DNA of 64,000 nucleotides from Dorea sp. AM10-31 (GCF_003435815.1 NZ_QTUV01000007.1:37844-101843), one strand, 5' to 3'; numbered from the stretch's first letter, positions 18,304 through 28,416 are shown. The notes: a model not told the origin generated them from the sequence alone. Program-made: numbers and translations.

Positions 18304-18332
18304 TGGATATTTGCAAATGTTTGTGTTATAAT
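18304..18332 (+). promoter_or_regulatory. Extended -10 promoter of tig
   Basis: A perfect TGTTATAAT extended -10 (TATAAT at 18327-18332) is paired with a weak TGGATA -35 (18304-18309) at 17 bases. Transcription would start near 18339, leaving a leader of about 100 bases. Confidence 0.7.
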
Positions 18333-18356
18333 TCTGTGGTGAATGTTATTTGATAT

Positions 18357-18406
18357 GCCTGTAACAGGCGATCGTTACCCCGTATGGGGCAGGCGCATAA
18401 AAGCGC
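18357..18406 (+). promoter_or_regulatory. Three-hairpin leader of tig
   Basis: Three small GC-rich hairpins follow each other in the untranslated leader: 18357-18361/18365-18369, 18378-18381/18386-18389, and 18393-18396/18403-18406. GCCTG (18357) could also pair with a second CAGGC (18390-18394), giving an alternative long stem. Any regulatory role is inferred. Confidence 0.4.
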
Positions 18407-18439
18407 GATTAAAGAATAGAATCAGGAGGAAATTGTAAC

Positions 18440-19726
18440 ATGAGTTTACAGGTAGAAAAATTAGAAAAGAACATGGCAAAACTTACAATTGAAGTACCTG
18501 CCAGTGATTTAGAAAAAGCACTTCAGAGTGCGTATAAGAAGCAGAAGAACAAAATCAGTCTGCCGGGATTTCGTAAAGGAAAAGTTCCGCGTCAGATGAT
18601 CGAGAAGATGTACGGAGCAGAGATCTTCTTTGATGATGCTGCAAATGAGATCATTCCAAAAGCATATGCAGATGCTTATGATGAGTGCGAGCTTGAGATC
18701 GTTTCCAGACCGGAGATCAACATCGTACAGATTGAGAAGGGAAAACCGTTTATCTTCACAGCAGAAGTAGCTACAAAACCGGAAGTTACTCTTGGAGAGT
18801 ACAAAGGACTGGAAGTAGACAAAGTATCTACACGTGTAACACAGAAAGAAGTAGAAGCTAAGATCGAGGAAGAAGCTGAAAAGAACGCAAGAACTGTAAC
18901 AGTTGAAGACCGTGCAGTACAGGATGGAGACGAAGTAATCCTTGACTTTGAAGGGTTTGTAGACGGAGAAGCATTTGAGGGTGGAAAAGGTGAGAACTAT
19001 CCACTGACTATCGGTTCCGGATCATTTATCCCGGGATTTGAAGAGCAGCTTGTCGGAGCAGAAGCCGAAAAAGAAGTAGAAGTAAAAGTAACATTCCCGG
19101 AAGATTATCATGCAGAAGAGCTGAAGGGAAAAGAAGCTGTATTCAAATGCACAGTACACGAGATCAAAGCAAAAGAGCTTCCTGAGATCGATGATGAATT
19201 CGCGGCAGAAGTTTCTGAGTTCGATACATTAGATGAGTACAAAGCAGACGTAAAAGCTAAGATCAAAGAGCAGAAAGCTACAGATGGAAAACGCAAACAG
19301 GAAGATCAGGCTGTAGAGCAGGCAATTAAGAATGCTTCTTATGAGATCCCGGATGCTATGGTTGATACACAGATTTCACAGATGGCTAACGATTTTGCAC
19401 AGAGAATCCAGTCTCAGGGACTGACTATGGAGCAGTACTATCAGTTCACAGGAATGACTGAGGAGAAGATGAACGAAGAGTTCAAGCCGCAGGCTGTAAA
19501 ACGTATCGAGACTCGTCTTGTACTGGAAGCTATTGCAAAAGCTGAGAACATCGAGATCAGCGATGAGAAACTGGACGAAGAGATCGCTAAGATGGCAGAA
19601 GCTTATAAGATGGAAGCTGACAAGCTGAAAGAATTTATGGGTGATGCTGAGAAGAAGCAGATGAAAGAGGATATGGCAGTTCAGGAAGCTGTTACATTCC
19701 TTGTAGAAAATGCTGTAGAGAAATAA
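18440..19726 (+). CDS. tig: Trigger factor, ribosome-bound chaperone
   Basis: Trigger factor holds nascent chains at the ribosome exit and has prolyl isomerase activity. The 428-residue protein has the ribosome-docking signature GFRKGKVP (43-50), a central FKBP-type domain (about 160-245, with DGDEVILDFEGFVDGEAFEGG) and a long helical C-terminal chaperone domain. An AGGAGG site precedes the ATG. It heads the tig-clpP-clpX gene order common in bacteria, with clpP 34 bases downstream. Confidence 0.97.
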   Translation: MSLQVEKLEKNMAKLTIEVPASDLEKALQSAYKKQKNKISLPGFRKGKVPRQMIEKMYGAEIFFDDAANEIIPKAYADAYDECELEIVSRPEINIVQIEKGKPFIFTAEVATKPEVTLGEYKGLEVDKVSTRVTQKEVEAKIEEEAEKNARTVTVEDRAVQDGDEVILDFEGFVDGEAFEGGKGENYPLTIGSGSFIPGFEEQLVGAEAEKEVEVKVTFPEDYHAEELKGKEAVFKCTVHEIKAKELPEIDDEFAAEVSEFDTLDEYKADVKAKIKEQKATDGKRKQEDQAVEQAIKNASYEIPDAMVDTQISQMANDFAQRIQSQGLTMEQYYQFTGMTEEKMNEEFKPQAVKRIETRLVLEAIAKAENIEISDEKLDEEIAKMAEAYKMEADKLKEFMGDAEKKQMKEDMAVQEAVTFLVENAVEK

Positions 19727-19760
19727 ATAACAGCAGATATTATATTGAGGAGGCATATAC

Positions 19761-20342
19761 ATGAGTTTAGTACCTTATGTCATTGAACAGACAAGCCGTG
19801 GAGAGCGCTCCTACGATATCTATTCAAGATTATTAAAAGACAGAATTATATTTTTAGGGGAAGAAGTAACAGACGTGTCCGCGAGTGTGATCGTAGCACA
19901 GTTATTATTCCTTGAAGCAGAGGATCCGGAGAAAGATATTCATCTGTATATCAACAGTCCGGGAGGCTCTGTAACAGCAGGTATGGCAATTTATGATACC
20001 ATGCAGTATATCAAATGTGATATCGAGACAATCTGTATTGGTATGGCTGCAAGCATGGGTTCTTTCCTTCTCTCCGGTGGAACTAAAGGAAAGAGACTTG
20101 CACTCCCGAATGCGGAGATTATGATCCATCAGCCATCCGGTGGTGCGCAGGGACAGGCTACAGAGATTCAGATTGCGGCTGATCATATTTTGAAAACACG
20201 CCAGAAACTGAATCAGATCCTTGCAGAGAATACAGGACAGCCGTTAGAAGTCATCAGCCGGGACACAGACCGTGATAACTTTATGTCGGCTGAGGAAGCA
20301 AAGGAGTATGGTCTGATCGACGAGGTAATTACACGTCGCTAA
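19761..20342 (+). CDS. clpP: ATP-dependent Clp protease proteolytic subunit
   Basis: ClpP forms the 14-subunit proteolytic chamber used with ClpX. The 193-residue protein carries the Ser98 (GMAASMGS), His123 (MIHQPSGG) and Asp172 triad. Length is typical. A GAGGAGG site precedes the ATG, and clpX follows after 29 bases. Confidence 0.98.
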   Translation: MSLVPYVIEQTSRGERSYDIYSRLLKDRIIFLGEEVTDVSASVIVAQLLFLEAEDPEKDIHLYINSPGGSVTAGMAIYDTMQYIKCDIETICIGMAASMGSFLLSGGTKGKRLALPNAEIMIHQPSGGAQGQATEIQIAADHILKTRQKLNQILAENTGQPLEVISRDTDRDNFMSAEEAKEYGLIDEVITRR

Positions 20343-20371
20343 GACGGTTCTCCGGGATATGAGGTGAGAAA

Positions 20372-21628
20372 ATGGCAGGAAGAAACGATGATCAGGTGAG
20401 ATGTTCGTTTTGTAATAAGACACAGTCGCAGGTGCGTAAGCTGATCGCAGGACCGGAAGGCGTATATATCTGTGATGACTGTGTTGAAGTGTGCGCAGAG
20501 ATTATCGAGGAGGAGATGAATCCGGACAGTAATGCCGGATGGAATCCGTTCTCAGATATCAATCTGTTAAAGCCAGAAGAAATCAAAGCATTTCTTGATG
20601 AGTATGTGATCGGTCAGGAAGAAGCAAAGAAGGTTCTTTCCGTAGCAGTTTATAATCATTATAAACGGATTATGGCAGGAAGAGACGGTGTGGAGCTTTC
20701 AAAGAGTAACATTCTGATGCTTGGACCTACTGGTTGTGGCAAGACGCTTCTGGCACAATCGCTTGCAAAGATCCTGAATGTTCCATTTGCAATTGCGGAT
20801 GCAACTGCACTTACAGAAGCCGGTTATGTCGGTGAAGATGTTGAGAACATTCTGCTTAAGATCATCCAGGCAGCAGATGGCGATATTGAGCGCGCAGAAT
20901 ATGGAATTATATATATTGATGAGATTGATAAGATTACTAGAAAATCCGAGAACCCATCAATTACAAGAGACGTATCCGGAGAAGGTGTACAGCAGGCATT
21001 GTTGAAGATTATTGAAGGAACCGTGGCAAGTGTTCCGCCACAAGGCGGACGAAAACATCCACATCAGGAACTGATCCAGATCGACACTACGAATATTTTG
21101 TTTATCTGTGGTGGCGCGTTTGAAGGAATTGAGAAGATCATTGAGAAACGTATCGATCAGAAATCTATTGGTTTCAATGTAGAGATTGCAGAGAAGCATG
21201 AAGATGACGTGGATCGTCTGCTGAAACAGGTCCTTCCACAGGATCTTGTAAAATTCGGATTGATTCCGGAGCTGGTCGGACGTGTGCCGGTGAATGTAAC
21301 ACTGGAGATGTTAGACCGTGATGCGTTAATATCTATTTTAACAGAACCAAAGAATGCAATTGTGAAACAATATCAGAAGATGCTGGAATTTGATGGTGTG
21401 GATCTTACATTTGATAAGGCTGCGCTTGAAGAGATAGCTGAGACGTCACTTAAGAGAAGAACAGGTGCCAGGGGACTCCGTGCAATTATGGAGAACATCA
21501 TGATGGATATTATGTATAAAGCACCTTCCGATGAGACGTTGAAGACATGCAGGATTACGAAAGATGTAGTAAAAGGCATTGGTGAACCTGTATGTGAGCA
21601 TGAGATGATAAGTTCAGAGAGTGCGTAA
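20372..21628 (+). CDS. clpX: Clp protease ATPase subunit ClpX
   Basis: ClpX unfolds substrates and feeds ClpP. The 418-residue protein has the N-terminal zinc domain (C11, C14, C34, C37), Walker A GPTGCGKT (118-125), Walker [11 protein letters not shown], the sensor regions and the [10 protein letters not shown]-domain. The IGF-type loop contacting ClpP is expected between the AAA subdomains. It ends at a strong terminator. Confidence 0.98.
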   Translation: MAGRNDDQVRCSFCNKTQSQVRKLIAGPEGVYICDDCVEVCAEIIEEEMNPDSNAGWNPFSDINLLKPEEIKAFLDEYVIGQEEAKKVLSVAVYNHYKRIMAGRDGVELSKSNILMLGPTGCGKTLLAQSLAKILNVPFAIADATALTEAGYVGEDVENILLKIIQAADGDIERAEYGIIYIDEIDKITRKSENPSITRDVSGEGVQQALLKIIEGTVASVPPQGGRKHPHQELIQIDTTNILFICGGAFEGIEKIIEKRIDQKSIGFNVEIAEKHEDDVDRLLKQVLPQDLVKFGLIPELVGRVPVNVTLEMLDRDALISILTEPKNAIVKQYQKMLEFDGVDLTFDKAALEEIAETSLKRRTGARGLRAIMENIMMDIMYKAPSDETLKTCRITKDVVKGIGEPVCEHEMISSESA

Positions 21629-21634
21629 TTATGG

Positions 21635-21667
21635 GGCGGGTACAGGTAATTGTGCCCGCCTGCTTTT
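21635..21667 (+). terminator. Terminator after clpX
   Basis: Ten-base arms (21635-21644 and 21651-21660, one G-T pair) are followed by TGCTTTTAT. Confidence 0.8.
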
Positions 21668-21675
21668 ATATATTA

Positions 21676-21730
21676 GCCGGAGAAGCTTTTCAACTTTGTA
21701 TGAGAAGGGCCGGAGAAGCTTTCAGTTTTA
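21676..21730 (+). repeat. Paired direct repeat upstream of lon
   Basis: GCCGGAGAAGCTTT occurs at 21676 and again at 21709, each followed by a similar CA-TTT tail, 33 bases apart. The pair lies in the leader or promoter zone of lon. It could be a regulator site or a small duplication. It does not match the CtsR or HrcA consensus. Confidence 0.5.
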
Positions 21731-21778
21731 TAAGAAAAGCACGAAAGAGATCCAAGAAGATAAAACAGGAGAGTATAT

Positions 21779-24115
21779 ATGGAAAATGAAAGAATAAGTC
21801 TGCCTGTTGTGGCACTGCGTGGAATGACGATCCTGCCGGAGATGGTGGCACATTTTGATGTGAGCCGTGAGAAATCACTGCAGGCAATTGATCAGGCTAT
21901 GACAGAAGGAGAGAAGATTTTCCTGACAGGGCAGTATGAGATAGAGACAGAAGATCCGGATGTGACAGATATACACAGAATCGGATGTATTGCAACAATC
22001 AAGCAGATTGTGAAGCTTCCGAAGAAGATCAGCCGTGTTCTGGTAAGCGGAGAGCAGAGAGCAGAACTCATTGATCTGGAGTTTAAAGAGCCATATCTGC
22101 GCGGAATGGTTGCAGTGCGAGAGGATGTGGATACTTCATGGGAAGATACCGGAGCAGAACAGTCACCGCTCAATCTGGAAGCAATGGTGCAGGGACTCCG
22201 GGATATTTTCAAAGAATACATGGCAAAAAATCCAAAGATTGCGAAGGAATTTTCAGATCAGATCGATCAGATCACAAATCTTAAGAAAATGGTAAATGTG
22301 ATCAATGCCAATGTTCCGATGTCTTATCTGGAATATCAGGAATTTCTGGAAGAAACGAATCTTATGAAACGGTATGACAAACTTGCCTATAAGCTTGTGA
22401 ATGAGATTCAGGTACTTAATATTAAAGAAGAATTACAGGAAAAGATTAAAGAACGTGTGGATAAAAACCAGCGGGAATATATTCTGCGTGAAGAACTCAA
22501 ACTGATTCGTGAAGAACTTGGAGATGAAAATCAGTTATCGGATGCGGATGAATTTCAGCAGAAGTGTGATGCGCTGGAGGCACCGGATGAAGTAAAAGAG
22601 AAGATTTCCAAAGAGATACGGAGATTCCGTAATTCCATGAATAATCCGGCAGAGTCGGGAGTTATCCGTACTTATATCGAAACGATGCTGGATATGCCGT
22701 GGGATCACATGTGTAAAGAACACAAAGATATTGCATATGCCAAAAAGATTCTGGACGAAGATCATTATGGACTGGACAAAGTAAAGGAACGTGTGCTTGA
22801 ATTTCTGGCGGTACGCGCTCTGACGAAGAACACAGATGCACCAATCCTTTGCCTGGTTGGACCTCCGGGAACCGGTAAGACATCCATCGCAAAATCACTG
22901 GCGCATGCTTTGAAGAAGCCGTATGTGCGTATTTCACTCGGAGGCGTACGAGATGAGGCAGAGATCCGCGGTCACAGAAAAACTTATGTCGGAGCGATGC
23001 CGGGAAGAATTGCAGCGGCTGTGAAGAACGCCGGAGTGAAGAACCCACTGCTCCTTCTGGATGAGATCGACAAAGTCAGCAATGATTATAAAGGGGATAC
23101 ATTTTCAGCACTTCTGGAAGTACTGGATGCGGAGCAGAACAAGAATTTCAGAGATCATTACCTGGAGGTTCCGCTGGATCTTTCGGAAGTATTATTCGTG
23201 ACAACAGCGAATACATTACAGACGATTCCAAGACCGCTTTTAGATCGTATGGAAGTGATTGAGATCAGCAGTTATACGGAAAATGAAAAACTTCATATTG
23301 CAAGAGAACACCTGATCCCGAAACAGCTGAAAAAGCACGGTTTAAAAGAAAAACAACTGTCGATCAGCAAGAAAGCTCTGTGGAAGATTGCAAGAAATTA
23401 TACAAAAGAAGCCGGAGTCAGGCAGATGGAACGTAAAATTGCTGATATCTGCCGCAAAACAGCAAGAGAGATTTTGGAAGATAAGAAGAAAGCCGTACGC
23501 GTGACAGAAAGGAATCTGGAACATTATCTCGGAAGAGAGCTGTTCAGCTATCAGATGAAAAATGACAAGGATGAAGTTGGTATTGTGCGGGGACTTGCAT
23601 GGACAAGTGTTGGCGGCGATACGCTTCAGATTGAAGTAAATGTCATGCCGGGAGAAGGCGAAATCCTGCTGACCGGTCAGCTCGGAGATGTGATGAAAGA
23701 ATCCGCGCGTACAGGTATCAGTTATATCCGCTCCGTCAGCTCGGAGCATAAGATTGATGAGAAATTTTTCAAAGAGCATGATATTCATATACATATACCG
23801 GAAGGTGCAGTGCCAAAAGATGGTCCGTCGGCGGGAATTACAATGGCAACAGCAATCTTTTCGGCTGTTACAGGGAAAAAAGTCCGTGCAGATCTGGCAA
23901 TGACCGGAGAAATTACGCTGCGTGGAAGGGTTCTTCCAATCGGAGGTCTGAAAGAAAAGCTTCTCGCTGCTAAAAATGCGGGAATCCTGACAGTTCTTGT
24001 TCCAAAGGAAAATAAAGCGGATGTAGAAGAGATATCAACAGAGATTACAAAAGGACTGGAGATCATTCCGGTTTCTCATATGGATGAAGTATTGAAGCTT
24101 GCATTAAAGCGTTAA
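21779..24115 (+). CDS. lon: ATP-dependent protease La (Lon)
   Basis: Lon degrades misfolded and regulatory proteins. The 778-residue protein has the N-terminal substrate-binding domain, AAA+ module with GPPGTGKT and LLLDEIDK, and C-terminal protease domain with the Ser684-Lys727 dyad (KDGPSAGIT and [10 protein letters not shown]). Length is typical of LonA. It has a 150-base leader after the clpX terminator, and engB follows after 15 bases, the usual Firmicutes lon-engB pair. Confidence 0.98.
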   Translation: MENERISLPVVALRGMTILPEMVAHFDVSREKSLQAIDQAMTEGEKIFLTGQYEIETEDPDVTDIHRIGCIATIKQIVKLPKKISRVLVSGEQRAELIDLEFKEPYLRGMVAVREDVDTSWEDTGAEQSPLNLEAMVQGLRDIFKEYMAKNPKIAKEFSDQIDQITNLKKMVNVINANVPMSYLEYQEFLEETNLMKRYDKLAYKLVNEIQVLNIKEELQEKIKERVDKNQREYILREELKLIREELGDENQLSDADEFQQKCDALEAPDEVKEKISKEIRRFRNSMNNPAESGVIRTYIETMLDMPWDHMCKEHKDIAYAKKILDEDHYGLDKVKERVLEFLAVRALTKNTDAPILCLVGPPGTGKTSIAKSLAHALKKPYVRISLGGVRDEAEIRGHRKTYVGAMPGRIAAAVKNAGVKNPLLLLDEIDKVSNDYKGDTFSALLEVLDAEQNKNFRDHYLEVPLDLSEVLFVTTANTLQTIPRPLLDRMEVIEISSYTENEKLHIAREHLIPKQLKKHGLKEKQLSISKKALWKIARNYTKEAGVRQMERKIADICRKTAREILEDKKKAVRVTERNLEHYLGRELFSYQMKNDKDEVGIVRGLAWTSVGGDTLQIEVNVMPGEGEILLTGQLGDVMKESARTGISYIRSVSSEHKIDEKFFKEHDIHIHIPEGAVPKDGPSAGITMATAIFSAVTGKKVRADLAMTGEITLRGRVLPIGGLKEKLLAAKNAGILTVLVPKENKADVEEISTEITKGLEIIPVSHMDEVLKLALKR

Positions 24116-24130
24116 AAGGGGGAAAAGAAT

Positions 24131-24733
24131 ATGGTTATAAGAAGCCTGAATCTGGAAACAGTATGTGGAATTACAAGTAAATTACCGGAAAATGAACATC
24201 CGGAAATTGCATTTGCAGGAAAATCAAATGTTGGAAAATCATCCCTCATTAATGCTCTCATGAATCGGAAATCATTTGCGCGTATTTCCGCGACACCAGG
24301 AAAGACACAGACGATTAATTTTTACAATATTAATGAAGAATTATATCTGGTAGATCTTCCGGGATATGGATATGCAAAAGTATCTGAGCAGGAAAAAGCG
24401 AAATGGGGTCAGCTCATTGAGCGGTATCTCCATGGATCGGAACAGTTGAAGGCAGTCTTTCTTCTGATTGATATCCGGCATGATCCGTCTGCAAACGACA
24501 AACTGATGTACAGTTGGATCGTGGAGCAGGGATTCAATCCGATCATTATCGCGACTAAATTAGATAAGATCAAGCGTAGCCAGGTACAAAAGCAGATCAA
24601 AGCAATTCGCCAAGGATTAAATCTGCTTCCGGGAACGATTGTTATTCCATTTTCATCTGTGACGAAGCAGGGAAGAGATGAGATATGGGAGCTGGTTGAG
24701 ACGGAATTTATGGAGAAGAATGAAGAGGAGTAA
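24131..24733 (+). CDS. engB: Ribosome biogenesis GTPase YsxC/EngB
   Basis: The 200-residue single-domain GTPase has G1 GKSNVGKSS, G2 Thr in SATPGKTQTINF, G3 DLPGYGYA and G4 TKLDK. EngB is needed for late 50S assembly and is usually essential. It is the last core gene before the accessory segment, and its stop lies 3 bases before the remnant ORF that begins at 24737. Confidence 0.97.
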   Translation: MVIRSLNLETVCGITSKLPENEHPEIAFAGKSNVGKSSLINALMNRKSFARISATPGKTQTINFYNINEELYLVDLPGYGYAKVSEQEKAKWGQLIERYLHGSEQLKAVFLLIDIRHDPSANDKLMYSWIVEQGFNPIIIATKLDKIKRSQVQKQIKAIRQGLNLLPGTIVIPFSSVTKQGRDEIWELVETEFMEKNEEE

Positions 24734-24736
24734 TGG

Positions 24737-24876
24737 ATGAGAGAAATTGTCATCTGTGAAGATGTAGAGATTGAAAGAAACCTTTTGAATACAGTACTGC
24801 TATGGAACTGCTGTTTCTTGACACCTACATGAAAGAATTAAACGGCATGGAGACAGCGCGAAGAATAAGAGAATAA
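24737..24876 (+). pseudogene. Remnant of a LytTR-type response regulator
   Basis: ATG at 24737 encodes MREIVICEDVEIERNLL, the start of a receiver domain (acidic ED pair). After about 20 codons the reading shifts, and another frame gives MELLFLDTYMKELNGMETARR, the strand carrying the phosphorylated Asp plus the conserved LNGMETARRIRE of AgrA/LytR-type regulators. The residues between (normally about 30) and everything after are missing. An internal deletion with frameshift therefore left 140 bp. It directly follows engB. Confidence 0.75.
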
Positions 24877-24877
24877 G

Positions 24878-24921
24878 GAAAGAGAAGTTTGATAACAGAT
24901 TGACAAACTTCTCTTTCTTTG
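24878..24921 (+). terminator. Terminator after the response-regulator remnant
   Basis: Fourteen-base arms (24878-24891 and 24904-24917) pair perfectly and are followed by TTTGCT. It overlaps the -35/spacer of the next promoter. Confidence 0.7.
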
Positions 24922-24928
24922 CTATTAT
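24900..24928 (+). promoter_or_regulatory. Sigma-A promoter of the hypD operon
   Basis: A perfect TTGACA (24900-24905), 17 bases, and TATTAT (24923-24928). The terminator's right arm lies inside the spacer. TAGACT/AGTCTA (24929-24934 and 24949-24954) flank the likely start point and could be an operator. Confidence 0.75.
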
Positions 24929-24989
24929 TAGACTAAAGTACAAACAAAAGTCTAACAGTAAAACAAAAGTAACGGGAAGGAGTAAGATC

Positions 24990-25898
24990 ATGAATTATAT
25001 TACGAATATCCAGAAGTATTCTATTCATGACGGAGATGGAATTCGTACTACCGTTTTTTTTAAGGGATGCCCGCTGAAATGTGTCTGGTGTCACAATCCG
25101 GAGACGCAGCGATTTGAAAGAGAACTTCAGTACGATAAGGAAAAATGCATTGGATGCGGAGCCTGTGCAAAAGTCTGTCCGCAGAGCGCGATTTCAATGA
25201 CGGAGGGAAAACCGGTTCTTGACAAATCTCTGTGTAATCTTTGCGGAAAGTGTGAGAATTACTGCCCGGAAGGAATCCGTGAGACAGTGGGAGAAGAGTA
25301 TCCGGTAAAAGAACTGGTAAAAGAACTGATGAAGGATCTGATGTTCTACGAGCAATCCGGCGGCGGTGTTACTCTTTCCGGCGGAGAAGTTATGGCAATG
25401 TCTACGGAGTATGTGCTGGAAATTGCCAAAGCACTTAAGAAGGAAGAGATTTCTTTAACAATTGATACGTGCGGATATGTGCCGTATGATAAATTTGAAG
25501 CGGTTTTACCGTATGTAGATACATTTTTATATGATGTGAAAGTGATGAATCCGGAGCTTCATAAGAAGTACATAGGCGTAGATAACAGACTGATTCTTGA
25601 GAACCTTGTGAAATTAGCGGATGCGGGAGCAAGGATTTACATCCGTATTCCGACAGTCAAAGAAGTGAATGGCAATGATGAGAATATGAAGGCAACCATT
25701 CAGTTCTTAAAAGAACACAATATCCATCCGGCACAGGTGAATCTGTTGCCGTACCATAATACAGGAAGCAGCAAGTATCCAAAACTGGATATGGAATATA
25801 AAGGAACTGATTTAACGGCACCAACAAATGAAGAGATGGAAGGTTTTGTAAAACTTTTCCAGGATGAAGGCTTCTCAAATACCAGAATAGGAGGTTAA
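24990..25898 (+). CDS. HypD-activating enzyme (radical SAM)
   Basis: This enzyme installs the glycyl radical on its partner dehydratase using S-adenosylmethionine. The 302-residue protein has the radical SAM motif C27-x3-C31-x2-C34 and, unlike pyruvate formate-lyase activase, an inserted ferredoxin-like domain with two 4Fe-4S motifs (C53, C56, C59, C63 and C82, C85, C88, C92). That architecture is typical of activases for dehydratase-type glycyl radical enzymes. The glycine-rich SGGGVTLSGGE binds SAM. A longer ORF begins at 24900, but ATG 24990 follows GGAAGGAG and matches family starts. The gene is 4 bases before hypD, and the pairing names its substrate. Confidence 0.93.
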   Translation: MNYITNIQKYSIHDGDGIRTTVFFKGCPLKCVWCHNPETQRFERELQYDKEKCIGCGACAKVCPQSAISMTEGKPVLDKSLCNLCGKCENYCPEGIRETVGEEYPVKELVKELMKDLMFYEQSGGGVTLSGGEVMAMSTEYVLEIAKALKKEEISLTIDTCGYVPYDKFEAVLPYVDTFLYDVKVMNPELHKKYIGVDNRLILENLVKLADAGARIYIRIPTVKEVNGNDENMKATIQFLKEHNIHPAQVNLLPYHNTGSSKYPKLDMEYKGTDLTAPTNEEMEGFVKLFQDEGFSNTRIGG

Positions 25899-25902
25899 AA
25901 CA

Positions 25903-28278
25903 ATGGCAAAAAGAGGCATGAATGAAAGAATTCAGAAACTGAGAGAACTGAGTGTAACAACACCGGTACATATCGACTTGGAGAGAGCGAAGATCGAGAC
26001 AGATTTTTACAGAGAGAATGATGGAAAATATTCTATTCCTGTAATGAGATCTATGGTATTAAAAGAGTATTTCTCCAAGAAGACATTATATCTGGGTGAT
26101 GGAGAACTGATCGTAGGTGAAAAAGGAAAAGACCCGCAGGCATCTCCGACATTCCCGGAACTTTGTTGCCACAGCGTAGAAGATATGACAGTTATGAGCG
26201 AGCGTGACCTTGTATCTTTCCATACAACAGAAGAAGACAGAAAGCTTCAGGCAGAGGAGATCATCCCATTCTGGCAGGGACGCAGCATGAGAGAAAAACT
26301 TCTTGCAACTATGACTCCGGAGTGGAATGACTGTTATTCAGCAGGTATGTTCACCGAGTTCATGGAGCAGAGAGGACCGGGACATACATGTGGTGGAGAA
26401 CAGGTATTTACAACCGGATATATGGATTACAAAGAGAAAATCAAGAAGACAATGGATTCGCTTGATTTCTTAAATGATCCGGAAGCATACGACAAGATGG
26501 AAGAGTTAAAAGCTATGGATATTTCCTGCGACGCAGTGATCATCCTTGGCGAGAGATATCATGAATTAGCACTGGAGATGGCTGAGAAAGAAGCTGATCC
26601 GGTTCGTAAAGAAGAATTAAAACAGATCGCAGCCAACTTGGAAGTTGTTCCTGCACATGCACCAAAGACATACTGGCAGGCAATCCAGTTATACTGGTTC
26701 ACACATCTGGCAGTTACAACAGAGCTGAACCCATGGGATGCATTCAGCCCGGGACGTCTTGACCAGCATCTGATCAAATACTACGAGGCAGATACGGAAG
26801 CAGGAATTCTGGATGATGATAGAGCAAAAGAGCTGTTAGAGTGCTTATGGGTGAAATTCTACAACCAGCCGGCACCGGTAAAAGTAGGTATCACACTAAA
26901 AGAAAGTGCTACATACACAGATTTTGCAAATATCAATACAGGTGGTGTGACGCCGGACGGACGCGATGGAGTTAACGCAGTCAGCTATCTGATCCTTGAC
27001 TGTATGGACGAGATGAAACTGGTTCAGCCAAACTCTAACGTAACAATCAGCAAGAAGACACCGGCACGTTTCTTAAAGAGAGCATGCGAGATCTCAAGAA
27101 AAGGATGGGGACAGCCGGCATTCTACAATACAGAAGCACAGACAATGGAGCTTATCAATGCAGGTAAATCACTGGAAGATGCACGCCGCGGCGGATCTTC
27201 AGGATGCGTTGAGACAGGAGCATGGGGAAGTGAAGCATATATCCTGACCGGATATCTGAACATCCCGAAAGTATTCCAACTTACACTTTATAATGGATTT
27301 GACAATGAATCCGGCAAACAGCTCGGTCTGAAACTTGGTTATGCAAAAGACTTCAAGACATATGAAGAATTATGGGATGCATTCCAGAAACAGCTGAAAC
27401 ATTTCATCGATATCAAAGTACGTGGAAATAATGTAATCGAGAAATTATATGCAGAGAACATGCCTGCACCGTGCCTTTCAGTTGTAACAAACGACTGTAT
27501 CAGCAATGCAAAAGATTACAATGCAGGTGGAGCAAGATACAATACAAACTATATCCAGGGTGTAGGTATCGGAACTGTTACAGATTGTATCACAGCAATT
27601 AAATATAACGTATTCGATAAGAAAAACTTCACAATGGAAGAACTGATCGAAGCGATGGATCATAACTTTGAAGGATACGATGCAATTTATCGTATGGTAC
27701 ATGATAAGACACCGAAGTATGGTAATGATGATGACTATGCAGATTCTATCATGCAGGATGTATTTAACCTGTACCATGATTTGATTACAGGACGTCCGAC
27801 TATGAGAGGCGGAAAATACGGAGTAGATATGCTCCCGACAACATGCCACGTTTACTTCGGAGAAGTAATCGGAGCAACTGCTAACGGAAGAAAAGCAAAT
27901 GTTCCGGTATCTGAAGGTATCTCACCGGAGAAATCCGCTGATACAAACGGCCCTACAGCAGTTATCAAATCCTGCTCAAAGATGGATCACCTTGCAACAG
28001 CAGGAACTCTTCTGAACCAGAAATTTACTCCGGATGTTGTAGCAGGAGAAAAAGGACTTGAGAACATGTCCAGCCTGATCCGTAGCTATTTCGCAATGGA
28101 CGGACATCATATCCAGTTCAATGTCATTGACAGACAGACATTGATCGAAGCACAGAAACATCCGGATGACTACCGCGACCTGATCGTTCGTGTAGCCGGA
28201 TACAGTGACTTCTTCCGTAACTTAAGCAAACCGTTACAGGATGAGATCATCAACCGTACAGAGCAGTCTTTCGGCTAA
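25903..28278 (+). CDS. hypD: trans-4-hydroxy-L-proline dehydratase (glycyl radical enzyme)
   Basis: HypD dehydrates trans-4-hydroxyproline to pyrroline-5-carboxylate, which is then reduced to proline, letting gut clostridia use collagen-derived hydroxyproline. The 791-residue protein has the active-site C435 and E437 (SSGCVETG) and the glycyl radical loop VRVAGYSDF with Gly766. Residues described for the C. difficile enzyme (from memory: F152, H160, D278, S334, D339, F340, Y450, T645) all appear here shifted by one: F153, H161, D279, S335, D340, F341, Y451, T646. This separates it from pyruvate formate-lyase, glycerol and propanediol dehydratases, and choline lyase. proC is not in the window. 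Confidence 0.92.
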   Translation: MAKRGMNERIQKLRELSVTTPVHIDLERAKIETDFYRENDGKYSIPVMRSMVLKEYFSKKTLYLGDGELIVGEKGKDPQASPTFPELCCHSVEDMTVMSERDLVSFHTTEEDRKLQAEEIIPFWQGRSMREKLLATMTPEWNDCYSAGMFTEFMEQRGPGHTCGGEQVFTTGYMDYKEKIKKTMDSLDFLNDPEAYDKMEELKAMDISCDAVIILGERYHELALEMAEKEADPVRKEELKQIAANLEVVPAHAPKTYWQAIQLYWFTHLAVTTELNPWDAFSPGRLDQHLIKYYEADTEAGILDDDRAKELLECLWVKFYNQPAPVKVGITLKESATYTDFANINTGGVTPDGRDGVNAVSYLILDCMDEMKLVQPNSNVTISKKTPARFLKRACEISRKGWGQPAFYNTEAQTMELINAGKSLEDARRGGSSGCVETGAWGSEAYILTGYLNIPKVFQLTLYNGFDNESGKQLGLKLGYAKDFKTYEELWDAFQKQLKHFIDIKVRGNNVIEKLYAENMPAPCLSVVTNDCISNAKDYNAGGARYNTNYIQGVGIGTVTDCITAIKYNVFDKKNFTMEELIEAMDHNFEGYDAIYRMVHDKTPKYGNDDDYADSIMQDVFNLYHDLITGRPTMRGGKYGVDMLPTTCHVYFGEVIGATANGRKANVPVSEGISPEKSADTNGPTAVIKSCSKMDHLATAGTLLNQKFTPDVVAGEKGLENMSSLIRSYFAMDGHHIQFNVIDRQTLIEAQKHPDDYRDLIVRVAGYSDFFRNLSKPLQDEIINRTEQSFG

Positions 28279-28307
28279 GATGTAAAATAATATAAGATAT
28301 AAGACAG

Positions 28308-28346
28308 GATATCCGGAAATGTAAAAGTTTCCGGGTATCTTTTTAT
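28308..28346 (+). terminator. Terminator of the hypD operon
   Basis: Twelve-base arms (28308-28319 and 28328-28339, one G-T pair) are followed by TTTTTATT. Confidence 0.88.
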
Positions 28347-28416
28347 TGACGCTGCTTGCCAGAAATTTAAATATCAATTATACATAACGCAGACGAGAGC
28401 ATTTATAAGTATAGAT

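Noticed and set aside
25903..28278. Pyruvate formate-lyase
   Set aside because: Only one active-site Cys (SSGCVET) is present, whereas PFL needs the adjacent Cys-Cys pair, and HypD-specific residues are all in place.
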